This document shows, piece after piece, positions 25,301 through 32,974 of a stretch of 64,000 nt of DNA. Positions within the stretch are counted from its first letter, which is position 1. Each line of letters opens with the position of its first letter. Made by a program: the position numbers and the translations under genes. The DNA is taken from positions 4,083,001-4,147,000 of the forward strand of contig NZ_CP140706.1 in assembly GCF_034555375.1 (NCBI RefSeq). Direction: 5' to 3'. Below the pieces are notes generated by a model that searched no databases, had not been told where the DNA came from, and worked only from the letters and a program-made list of their open reading frames with translations. This DNA comes from Pseudomonas sp. B33.4 (GTDB lineage: Bacteria > Pseudomonadota > Gammaproteobacteria > Pseudomonadales > Pseudomonadaceae).

Positions 25301-25846
25301 GTGAAGAAGTCGCTGTTGTTGATCCCGATGCTGGCCGTGCTGCTGCAAGGCTGTGGCATGACCATGACCCGCTACGAGCCGAGTTTCGAGAACGTTCAGA
25401 AGCTCAAGCAAGCCCCGCCGCTGCATGCGATCAGCAATCCTCAGGTTACGGCCGAATCCGGTGAAGGTTCGCTGGTGGTCCGCGCCAACCCGGTTCGCTC
25501 ACCGTCCGGCAGCATCCCGGCGCACATTCAGGATGCGATCACCGAAGAACTGCGCAAGGCCGGTCTGCTTGATCCGCAGGCTCAGCGTCAGTTGAAAGTG
25601 CTGGTGGTGAAGAACGAACTGTCCGCCGGCATGGGCACGGGCGACGGCAAACTGGCCGCACGTTTCACTCTGCTCAACGGCAACGATGTGGTGTACGACG
25701 CAACCAAGAATGTCAGCAGCCAATGGAGCAGCAGCTTCTTCGGTTTCATTGCGATCCCGAACGCGGTCAACGCTTACAACCCGCTGGTGCGTGACTTGCT
25801 GAAGGAACTGTATAGCGATCCGCAGTTCATTCAGGCCCTGAAGTAA
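25301..25846 (+). CDS. Lipoprotein of unknown function
   Basis: 181 residues from a GTG start with AAGGAA 8 bp upstream. Signal peptide KKSLLLIPMLAVLLQGC carries a lipobox with Cys at about residue 18. The mature part (GMTMTRYEPSFENVQKLKQAPP) resembles cell-envelope lipoproteins of Pseudomonas that often accompany a second lipoprotein, here the convergent gene at 25888. A Gly-rich segment MGTGDGKLAARFTLLNGNDVVYDA is present. No function can be assigned. Confidence 0.82.
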   Translation: MKKSLLLIPMLAVLLQGCGMTMTRYEPSFENVQKLKQAPPLHAISNPQVTAESGEGSLVVRANPVRSPSGSIPAHIQDAITEELRKAGLLDPQAQRQLKVLVVKNELSAGMGTGDGKLAARFTLLNGNDVVYDATKNVSSQWSSSFFGFIAIPNAVNAYNPLVRDLLKELYSDPQFIQALK

Positions 25847-25852
25847 GGGCAA

Positions 25853-25885
25853 AAAAAGAGCCGCAATCGCGGCTCTTTTTTTTTT
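25853..25885. terminator. Bidirectional terminator between two lipoprotein genes
   Basis: AAGAGCCGC-AATC-GCGGCTCTT stem with A-rich 5' side and ten Ts 3'. It serves the convergent genes ending at 25846 and 25888. Confidence 0.9.
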
Positions 25886-25887
25886 CT

Positions 25888-26523
25888 TCAAACCCGTGGG
25901 ATACCGGTTTCGAGCGCCGAGTACTTCAGGTTTTTGTTATCAACCATTTGCTTGAGCAACGCGTTGACCTGACGGGTAAAGGTGTCATTTACCGCGTCTT
26001 TAGGCGTGTTGGCCATCAGCGGGATGAACCAGATACCGATCCAGGTGCCGACCGCATCGTGGTTGCTCGCGGTGGTCAGGGCCTGACCTTGGCCATCCAA
26101 GCCTTCCAGGCTCAAGGTGTACTGATCGGTGCCATACGCCGGGATCACCATCATGCTGAAGCCGCTGATGAAGGCCAGCACCATGGAACCGGCATTCGGC
26201 GGATGGTTGTACATTTTCAGACGCAGGCTGTAGTCGCCCGGCTGCTTCTGGAACTCGTCCAGAGTGACACGGCCGAACAGACCCGAATCGGTAAGGATTT
26301 TTTGCAGCTGTGGTTTCAGTTGATCACGTGCCTGCGGCACTTCCACGGCGGAACCACTTTTCGGCCCACCCTGGTAGAAATCGAAATCGACGTAGACGTT
26401 TGGCTTGTTGGTGTAACTGGCCATCGACGGCATGGTCACCGGCGCCACTTCGTCTTTGGTGAAACTGGCACAACCGCCCAGCGCAAGTACCAGCCCCAGC
26501 GCCAGAATTTTCCCGAATTGCAT
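25888..26523 (-). CDS. Lipoprotein of unknown function
   Basis: 211 residues from the ATG at 26523. The lipobox LALGGCASF puts the acylated Cys at about residue 18. The mature chain contains YVDFDFYQGGPKSGSAVEVPQARDQ and a hydrophobic stretch SMVLAFISGFSMMVIPAYG. Convergent with another lipoprotein gene across a shared terminator. The two may belong together, but sequence identity is low. Function unknown. Confidence 0.82.
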   Translation of the reverse strand: MQFGKILALGLVLALGGCASFTKDEVAPVTMPSMASYTNKPNVYVDFDFYQGGPKSGSAVEVPQARDQLKPQLQKILTDSGLFGRVTLDEFQKQPGDYSLRLKMYNHPPNAGSMVLAFISGFSMMVIPAYGTDQYTLSLEGLDGQGQALTTASNHDAVGTWIGIWFIPLMANTPKDAVNDTFTRQVNALLKQMVDNKNLKYSALETGIPRV

Positions 26524-26651
26524 GATGTCCGTCCCTATGTGTACAAGACCAAATGATGGCATTGAGCCTTCATTGCGAAGGCCGGGCGGATTCTAGAGAG
26601 AGCGGCCTTCCAGCGAAAGCCTGAATTGGCGAAATCGGCAAAAAAACTTGC

Positions 26652-27110
26652 TCAGCCCTGCCGCAAGTCGAGCAGGTAGGTGTAATACCCGCTGTCACGT
26701 ACGTAGCCGAGGGATTTGTACAAGCCTTGCGCCGTGACATTGTCCGTGGCGGTTTCCAGCACCAGGCCCTTGGCGCCGGTTGCCAGAGCAAAGTCACGCG
26801 CCGTGTTCATCAGCAGTCGGCCAACTCCGCGTCCACGGGCGCCGGGGGCGGTGAACAGGTCGCTGAGTAGCCAGGTACGGTGAGCATCGATGGACGAGAA
26901 CGTCGGATACAACTGCACAAAACCCAGCGCTGCGCCGCTTTCATCCTGCGCGAGAAAAATCGCTGATTCGTTGCCGGCCATGCGCTCGGCGATGAAGGCG
27001 CGCGATTGCTCAAGGTTCGACGGCTGCTGATAAAAGCCTCGATAGGCGTCGAACAATTGCGCCACCGCATCCAGGTGTCTGACGTCGGCCCGCAGCGCCT
27101 GAAGGGTCAT
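26652..27110 (-). CDS. GNAT family N-acetyltransferase
   Basis: 152 residues. The acetyl-CoA motif SDLFTAPGARGRGVGRLLMNTARDFA is at about residues 87-112, followed by the usual GNAT second helix and ATDNVTAQGLYKSLGYV at the end. Single-domain cytosolic enzyme. Divergent from a RutR-like TetR regulator at 27254. The acceptor is unknown. Confidence 0.88.
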   Translation of the reverse strand: MTLQALRADVRHLDAVAQLFDAYRGFYQQPSNLEQSRAFIAERMAGNESAIFLAQDESGAALGFVQLYPTFSSIDAHRTWLLSDLFTAPGARGRGVGRLLMNTARDFALATGAKGLVLETATDNVTAQGLYKSLGYVRDSGYYTYLLDLRQG

Positions 27111-27165
27111 GTCCTCGCTCCATTTCCATTCGATGATCGAACCATCATAGCGCTGTCTGTCGAGT

Positions 27166-27197
27166 GCGCTGGCTTCAGCGCTATATAGTTTTGTATA
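27166..27197. promoter_or_regulatory. Inverted repeats in the divergent GNAT/TetR promoter
   Basis: GCGCTG-GCTT-CAGCGC (27166-27181) is a perfect palindrome and is followed immediately by ATATA-GTTTTG-TATAT. Both lie in the 143-bp gap, 60-90 bp upstream of the TetR ATG. Either could be an operator; the second could equally be a -10 region. Confidence 0.35.
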
Positions 27198-27253
27198 TTG
27201 CGAAACCGAAATCGCCAGAACCTTGCCATGCCGTCCATCTATTCCGTGCTTCC

Positions 27254-27898
27254 ATGAGTGCTATCCGCGTACGCAACGAGCAGTTGATCCTTGCCGCCGC
27301 CAGCGAAGAGTTCGCTGCCAATGGCTTCGACGCGACCCAGACCCGCGACATCGCGGCGCGTGCCGGGGTGCCCAAGGCCAATCTGTATTACTACTTCCAG
27401 ACCAAGGAAAACCTCTACAGCAAAGTGCTGCTGGGTTTTGTCGAGCCGCTGCTGGAAGCCTCGGCGGCGCTGCGTGAAAGTGATGATCCGCTGACGGGCC
27501 TTCGCGCCTACGTCGCCGCGCGCATTCGCATTGCTCGCGAGCATCCGGCGATTGCCAAGGTGTTCAGTGGCGAGTTGCTGCTGGGCGGTCGACAGTTGCC
27601 CGACGAGTGCCGCGATCTTTTACATGCCGAAGCGCGGCGCAATGTTGAATGTCTGCGCAGCTGGATCGAGCGCGGTTTGCTCGCGCCGGTGGATCCGGAG
27701 CATTTGATGTTGTTCATCTGGTCGGCGACGCGCACGTACACCAACATCGGCTGGCAGATGGGCCGGATCATGGAACGTGAAGTGCCGCAGGATGAGGATT
27801 ATCAAATGGCGGCGCAGACGATCACGCGAATGGTGCTGGAGGGCGTGGTCGTGACGCCGCGTGTGGGCGAGATCCGTGGGGTTTTGTTTGCAACTTGA
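27254..27898 (+). CDS. TetR family transcriptional regulator (RutR-like)
   Basis: 214 residues from the ATG at 27254 (MSAIRVRNEQLILAAASEEFAANGFDATQTRDIAARAGVPKANLYYYFQTKENLY). The HTH is residues 27-46. The C-terminus has LMLFIWSATRTYTNIGWQMGRI, a hallmark of the RutR/RutR-like C-terminal family, whose E. coli member senses uracil/thymine. The ligand here is unknown. Divergent from a GNAT gene. Confidence 0.9.
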   Translation: MSAIRVRNEQLILAAASEEFAANGFDATQTRDIAARAGVPKANLYYYFQTKENLYSKVLLGFVEPLLEASAALRESDDPLTGLRAYVAARIRIAREHPAIAKVFSGELLLGGRQLPDECRDLLHAEARRNVECLRSWIERGLLAPVDPEHLMLFIWSATRTYTNIGWQMGRIMEREVPQDEDYQMAAQTITRMVLEGVVVTPRVGEIRGVLFAT

Positions 27899-27919
27899 GC
27901 GGATGGGCTACCGCGCAGA

Positions 27920-28933
27920 TCAGGGCATGAAGTCTACGGGCAGCTCCAGATGATCTTTCATGCGCTCATCCCAGTCGCGCAAGGCATCGGGTAGATGTTT
28001 TTTCCATTTCGCCACGTTGGTGTAGTAGCGCAGACGCGAGTGGCCGGAACTGTCACAGGTCACCAACAACACCCAGAAATGGCCATCGGGTGACCGCATC
28101 ACGATGCCGGTGCCACCCAGACCGCGCATCCACATCTCCCAGACCTGACTGCCCGGCACATCGGTGCCTGGCTCACCCGTCATCAGGGAGCCGGACTTTT
28201 CCACCAGTGTCTGATAATCACCTTTGAGCAAGGTGTGCAGTGCCTGGTTCTCTTCCGGTGTTTGCGCCAGGCCCAGGCTGAGCATGTCGTAATCCAGTGT
28301 CAGCGGGTGCTGCGAGGCGACAAAACGGCCGGTGTAGTAGACGCCCAATCCGGCACTGCAATACCCGCCTTCCCCTGCGAGCGAAATATCCAGCACACCG
28401 TTGATGGGAGTGAACAACAGGGTGCACTCATCTTCCGAGTAAACGGCTTTACCGTCGTTGAGTGTGGCAACGCCATCCAGATCACCGGAGTTGGCACCCT
28501 CAGCCGCCGTGATATCGATGCTGATGTGCGTGGCATCGCGGCGCTGGGTTATCACTGTCGCCGAGGTTGAAGTCCCCGGCGGTATGAGTTGCCAGGTTGC
28601 GTCCCAACTGAAGGGCTGGGTGGCGTGTTCAAGTTCGGTCAGGCGCATCAGGTACTGGCGGCGCAAACAGGCCGTCTGCTCACCACAAGCGTTGCGATTT
28701 TTCAGCCACTGCCGCTGGTCAGTCTTGAGAGCTTGGGCATCGGGGACATTAGCCAATGTCGAATGCCACAGCTTGCCCAGCTTCTCGTCGAGCAGCGAAA
28801 TCTGCGGGTCACCACAAATGGCTTTTTCAGTTTTGCTGTTGGCCGTGGCGCAATCGAAACTGCTGGCTTGGGTAACAGAGGCAAACGCAACGGACATCAG
28901 CACCAAGGCATGACGCAGGGAGATGGCGAACAT
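27920..28933 (-). CDS. LprI/DUF1311-like secreted protein with long C-terminal domain
   Basis: 337 residues from the ATG at 28933, signal peptide MFAISLRHALVLMSVAFASVTQA. The first ~85 mature residues carry the DUF1311/LprI pattern: FDCATANSKTEKAICGDPQISLLDEKL and TDQRQWLKNRNACGEQTACLRRQYLMRL (four conserved Cys, DQRxWLxxR). LprI of M. tuberculosis is a lysozyme inhibitor. The remaining ~220 residues are a separate beta-rich domain of unknown type. Probably periplasmic. Confidence 0.82.
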   Translation of the reverse strand: MFAISLRHALVLMSVAFASVTQASSFDCATANSKTEKAICGDPQISLLDEKLGKLWHSTLANVPDAQALKTDQRQWLKNRNACGEQTACLRRQYLMRLTELEHATQPFSWDATWQLIPPGTSTSATVITQRRDATHISIDITAAEGANSGDLDGVATLNDGKAVYSEDECTLLFTPINGVLDISLAGEGGYCSAGLGVYYTGRFVASQHPLTLDYDMLSLGLAQTPEENQALHTLLKGDYQTLVEKSGSLMTGEPGTDVPGSQVWEMWMRGLGGTGIVMRSPDGHFWVLLVTCDSSGHSRLRYYTNVAKWKKHLPDALRDWDERMKDHLELPVDFMP

Positions 28934-28993
28934 CGAGAGATTCCATTCTTCGGACGGCGCGCAGTATGCCAGTGCTGCTGCCGGAAATCCCCA

Positions 28994-29083
28994 CTGTAGG
29001 AGTGAGCCTGCTCGCGATAGCGTTCTGTCAGACGATGCTGCGCCAACTGACACACTGCTATCGCGAGCAGGCTCACTCCTACA
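28994..29083. repeat. REP pair (TAGGAGTGAGCCTGCTCGCGATAGC class)
   Basis: CTGTAGGAGTGAGCCTGCTC and its complement flank a ~35-nt centre. The same variant recurs at 52293. Confidence 0.9.
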
Positions 29084-29099
29084 GGTTTTGTGTGGGTTG

Positions 29100-29633
29100 T
29101 CAGAACGTGATGTCGGCTGCGGGTATGACGTCGATCCGCGCCACGGAGCCGGTCAGGTGCGCCAGATCCTTGTTGTGCTCGGTGATGATGTCTTCGGCGC
29201 TCATGTTGCCGTTGTCGACCGTGGAATGCGCGTCGGCCACAAGCACCACGTCATAACCCAGTTGATGGGCCTGACGCACGGTGGCGTTGATGCAGTAATC
29301 GGTTTGCAGACCACAGATGACCAGTTTTTCGAAATCTTCGCTCGGCAGCAGTTTGCGCAAGTCTGTCTGGTAGAACGAATCCGGCGTGGTCTTGCGTACG
29401 CGCAAGTCCTCAGGCGATGTCTCAAGCCCTTCGGCCAGTTGCCAGCCTTCGGCGCCAAGGGCCAACGGGCTGTCCTTTTCTTCATGCTGGATCAGCACCA
29501 CTGGCACACCTGACTTGCGCGCCCGGGTGCTGAGACCGTTGATGGTGTCGATCACCCGGTGAATGTCATGGCACTGATATTCGCCCGAGCAGAGGGCGCG
29601 CTGGACGTCGATGATCAGTAATGCGGTGGTCAT
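29100..29633 (-). CDS. Isochorismatase-like cysteine hydrolase
   Basis: 177 residues. Catalytic triad Asp9 (LLIIDVQRAL), Lys81 (KTTPDSFYQTDL) and Cys114 (GLQTDYCINATVR) in the expected spacing. The family hydrolyses isochorismate, nicotinamide or small amides. The short N-terminus and QTDYCI motif fit the general cysteine hydrolase group rather than isochorismatase proper. Its stop lies 66 bp from the gamma-glutamyltransferase gene (upstream gene on the same strand), so co-transcription is possible. Confidence 0.92.
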   Translation of the reverse strand: MTTALLIIDVQRALCSGEYQCHDIHRVIDTINGLSTRARKSGVPVVLIQHEEKDSPLALGAEGWQLAEGLETSPEDLRVRKTTPDSFYQTDLRKLLPSEDFEKLVICGLQTDYCINATVRQAHQLGYDVVLVADAHSTVDNGNMSAEDIITEHNKDLAHLTGSVARIDVIPAADITF

Positions 29634-29699
29634 GATGAGCCTTCCTTGATCAGTCCTTGAGACAGGGGCGGACGTGAGCCCGCCCCCTTTTTACGCCCC

Positions 29700-31427
29700 T
29701 CAGTAACCCAGTGACAAGCCGGTGTTGCGGCGTGGATCGTTGGCACCGTAGAAACGGTTTTTGCCAACAGGCTTACCACCCAGCGACGGTGCGCCGACCA
29801 GAATCGCGGCGATGTGGTTGGCGTCCTGCGGGCCGGCGAACTTGTGGCCCCAGCTCTCGAGAATCTTGCGCGTATCGGGGCTGGCGGCGAAGTCCTCGAG
29901 GTTGGTTTCCTCCGGCATCCACTGCTGATGGAAGCGTGGCGCATCGACCGCTTCCTGAAGGCCCATGCCGTAGTCGATGACGTTGAGCATGGTCAGCAAA
30001 GTCGCCGTGATAATGCGGCTGCCACCCGGTGTGCCGACCACCATCACCACTTTGCCATCCTTGGTGACAATGGTCGGGCTCATCGACGACAACGGTGCCT
30101 TGCCCGGCGCAATCGCATTGGCTTCGCCCTGCACCAGCCCGTACATGTTCGGCACGCCGACCTTGGAGGTGAAGTCATCCATTTCATCGTTGAGGATCAC
30201 CCCGGTCTTGCTCGCCATCACGCCCGCGCCGAACCAGTCGTTGAGGGTGTAGGTGACCGACACCGCGTTGCCCCACTTGTCGACGATCGAATAGTGGGTG
30301 GTGTTGCTGCCTTCATGGGGCGCTACGCCAGGCTTGAGCTCAGCCGACACGCCGGCCTTTTGCGGCGGGATGGCATCACGCAATTTGGTCGCGTAGTTCT
30401 TGTCCAGCAGGTGCTCGATCGGGTTTTTGACGAAGTCCGGATCACCGAGATAGCTGTTGCGATCGACATACGCGTGGCGCATCGCTTCGATCTGATAGTG
30501 CATGCCCTGAGCCGAATGGAAGCCCAGATCCTTCATCGGATAGCCTTCGAGGATGTTCATGATCTGGCAGATCACCACGCCGCCGGAGCTTGGCGGTGGC
30601 GCCGAAACCACGTGGTAACCGCGGTAATCGCACTCTACCGGTGCCAGTTCACGGGTCTTGTATTTGTCGAGATCGGCCTGGGTGATGATGCCTTTGTTGG
30701 CCTGACTGGAGGTGACAATGGCATCGGCGACCCAGCCTTTATAGAAGCCGTCGGCGCCTTTATCGGAAATGGTCCGCAGGGTTTTGCCGAGATCCTTCTG
30801 CACCAGTTTCTGCCCGACCTGCATCGGCTCGCCGTTGTGCAGGAAGATCGAGCCGGAATCGCGCATGTCCTTCTTGAACACGTCGGTGGCGTACTCCAGC
30901 AACTCGACGTCGCCCTGCTCCAGCGCAAAGCCGTCTTCCGCCAGTTTGATCGCCGGGGCAATCATCTCCTTGCGCGGTTTGGTCCCGTATTTGCTCAGCG
31001 CCAGCTCCATGCCCGACACCGTGCCGGGCACGCCCACCGCCAAGTGGCCACGGGTGCTCAAGTCGGGAATGACGTTGCCTTCCTTGTCGAGGTACATGTT
31101 GGCCGTCGCGGCCAGCGGCGCTTTTTCACGGAAATCGAGGAAGGTCTTGCGTCCATCCGCCAGTTGAATGGTCATGAAGCCGCCACCACCGAGGTTACCG
31201 GCTGCGGGATACACCACCGCCAGCGCGTAACCCACGGCGACTGCCGCATCGACGGCATTGCCGCCACTTTTCAGTACGTCGACACCCACATGGGTGGCCA
31301 GATGTTGCGCGGTGACCACCATGCCGTTTTCGGCGGCAACCGGTGCGACTGACGCCGCGTGAGCCATGAGACAGCTGAGTGCCAGTGAGGTCGCTATCAG
31401 CGATTTGGCCAAAGGTTCGTACTTCAT
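29700..31427 (-). CDS. ggt: Gamma-glutamyltransferase (periplasmic)
   Basis: 575 residues with signal peptide KSLIATSLALSCLMAHAA. The precursor cleaves itself before Thr376 in SNTTHYSIVD, which becomes the N-terminal nucleophile of the small subunit. The large-subunit GGT signatures YPAAGNLGGGGFM, PPSSGGVVICQIMNIL and the small-subunit GTPGGSRIITATLLTML are present. It transfers or hydrolyses the gamma-glutamyl group of glutathione and gamma-glutamyl amides in the periplasm. Full length. Confidence 0.95.
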   Translation of the reverse strand: MKYEPLAKSLIATSLALSCLMAHAASVAPVAAENGMVVTAQHLATHVGVDVLKSGGNAVDAAVAVGYALAVVYPAAGNLGGGGFMTIQLADGRKTFLDFREKAPLAATANMYLDKEGNVIPDLSTRGHLAVGVPGTVSGMELALSKYGTKPRKEMIAPAIKLAEDGFALEQGDVELLEYATDVFKKDMRDSGSIFLHNGEPMQVGQKLVQKDLGKTLRTISDKGADGFYKGWVADAIVTSSQANKGIITQADLDKYKTRELAPVECDYRGYHVVSAPPPSSGGVVICQIMNILEGYPMKDLGFHSAQGMHYQIEAMRHAYVDRNSYLGDPDFVKNPIEHLLDKNYATKLRDAIPPQKAGVSAELKPGVAPHEGSNTTHYSIVDKWGNAVSVTYTLNDWFGAGVMASKTGVILNDEMDDFTSKVGVPNMYGLVQGEANAIAPGKAPLSSMSPTIVTKDGKVVMVVGTPGGSRIITATLLTMLNVIDYGMGLQEAVDAPRFHQQWMPEETNLEDFAASPDTRKILESWGHKFAGPQDANHIAAILVGAPSLGGKPVGKNRFYGANDPRRNTGLSLGY

Positions 31428-31579
31428 GAGTCGATCTCTTTTTTTGTTTTAGGGTCTGTGCAAAACAGAGGGGGAACGCGTCAAGAGCAACAAGCAGTAT
31501 GGTCGGCTTTGCGTATTGCGCCTCCCCGTTGAGGCAGTATGCTGGGCGCTATTGCCGTCCTGATCCGGAGCCTGCCGTC

Positions 31580-32095
31580 ATGCCTTATACGTTCATCACC
31601 CTGCCCTCGCCCGTCGGTGAGCTGAAGCTGGTCGCGAACGGCTTACGACTGGCAGCCATCCTCTGGGAAAACGACAAACCGAACCGCGTGCGCCTCGGGC
31701 CGATGACGGAAGCAAACGACAATCCGGTCCTGATTCGAACGGCTCGACAACTTGAAGAATATTTTTCCGGAACTCGAAGTTGCTTCGATCTGGAACTGGA
31801 TTTCGTCGGTACGGAATTCCAGAAAAAGGTCTGGACGGCGCTACTGACTATCCCGTTTGGCGAGACGCGGACCTACAGCCAGATTGCCGAACAGATCGGC
31901 AATCCCAGCGCCGTGCGGGCAGTGGGCGCAGCGAACGGACGCAACCCGATCTCCATTGTGGCGCCGTGTCATCGAGTGATCGGCGCCTCGGGAAAGCTGA
32001 CCGGGTTTGCCGGTGGACTTGAGGCGAAAGAGCGCTTGCTGACCCTTGAAGGTGGCGACTGGTTGCAGACTGGCAAAACCGGGGATTTGTTTTAG
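31580..32095 (+). CDS. ogt: Methylated-DNA--protein-cysteine methyltransferase
   Basis: 171 residues from the ATG at 31580. The active site PCHRV (Cys acceptor) sits in NPISIVAPCHRVIGASGKLTGFAGG, with the HTH segment GETRTYSQIAEQIGNPSAVRAVGAANG before it. The protein moves an alkyl group from O6-alkylguanine (and O4-alkylthymine) onto its own Cys and is then inactive. The short, Ada-domain-free form fits Ogt; the gene name is by length and lack of an AdaA domain. Confidence 0.93.
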   Translation: MPYTFITLPSPVGELKLVANGLRLAAILWENDKPNRVRLGPMTEANDNPVLIRTARQLEEYFSGTRSCFDLELDFVGTEFQKKVWTALLTIPFGETRTYSQIAEQIGNPSAVRAVGAANGRNPISIVAPCHRVIGASGKLTGFAGGLEAKERLLTLEGGDWLQTGKTGDLF

Positions 32096-32114
32096 TCAGT
32101 TAATACGAATCAAG

Positions 32115-32190
32115 AGATCGCAGCCTTCGGCAGCTCCTACCTTGGAATGCGTTTTCCTGTAGGAGCTGCCGAAGGCTGCGATCTTTTGAT
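32115..32190. repeat. REP pair (GTAGGAGCTGCCGAAGGC class)
   Basis: GATCGCAGCCTTCGGCAGCTCCTAC and its complement with a 16-nt spacer, in the convergent gap between ogt and nudK. Confidence 0.92.
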
Positions 32191-32193
32191 TTA

Positions 32194-32781
32194 TCAGTTA
32201 AACAAGTTATTCATCGCCGCATACTGCAACAGCATGATGGTCTTGGCGTCGCAGATCTCACCGCGCTGAAACGCTGCCAACGCTTCGTCGAAGCTCCACT
32301 CCAGCACTTCCAGTTCTTCGGTCTCCTCTTCCAGACCACCACCGTCGCTGACTTTCGACGCTGCATCATATTCAGCAATGAAAAAGTGCAGCTTCTCGGT
32401 CACCGAGCCGGGGCTCATGTAAGCCTCGAAGACCTTCTTCACATCGTGCACGCGATAACCTGTCTCTTCCTCGGCTTCGTCGCGGATACGCTGCTCCGGC
32501 GCCGCGCCTTCGAGCAATCCGGCCGCCACCTCGATCAGCAAACCATCATGGCCATTGACGAACACCGGTAAACGGAACTGCCGGGTCAGCACCACCGTGC
32601 GTTGCTCGCGGTTGAACAACAAAATCGCCGCACCGTTACCACGGTCGTAGACCTCACGGGTCTGACGCTGCCACTCGCCATTGTTGCGGTGATAGTCGAA
32701 GGTGATTTTCTTCAGCAGATACCAGTCATGGGACAACACCTGAGTGTCGACGATGTTGACCCGCTCGGCTGTGTTGGACAT
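32194..32781 (-). CDS. nudK: GDP-mannose pyrophosphatase NudK
   Basis: 195 residues from the ATG at 32781 (MSNTAERVNIVDTQVLSHDWYLLKKITFDY); upstream in-frame codons give a less typical start. The Nudix box is GLLEGAAPEQRIRDEAEEETGY, with Asp in place of the usual first Arg, as in the NudK group, which also has a substitution there. It hydrolyses GDP-mannose to GMP and mannose-1-phosphate. Full length for the family. Confidence 0.92.
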   Translation of the reverse strand: MSNTAERVNIVDTQVLSHDWYLLKKITFDYHRNNGEWQRQTREVYDRGNGAAILLFNREQRTVVLTRQFRLPVFVNGHDGLLIEVAAGLLEGAAPEQRIRDEAEEETGYRVHDVKKVFEAYMSPGSVTEKLHFFIAEYDAASKVSDGGGLEEETEELEVLEWSFDEALAAFQRGEICDAKTIMLLQYAAMNNLFN

Positions 32782-32974
32782 GACGCTTGATCCTTTTGTC
32801 ATTGAAGGCCCCGGATAGGTAAAGGCCATTAGTTGTGAACGAAAATACGAAACCCTATACCGCCCTACAAACTATGTCGAAATATCCTACAGATAACGCC
32901 TACTCGCCCGACTTCTTTCCCGATTGATCCCCCGCAAAGTCCGCGCACCTTTTTGATGTGCGCGAGAACTGCGA

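Noticed and set aside
29655..29695. GC-rich hairpin before the cysteine hydrolase
   Set aside because: Its T tract is on the plus strand while both flanking genes are on the minus strand, so it is not a terminator for them.
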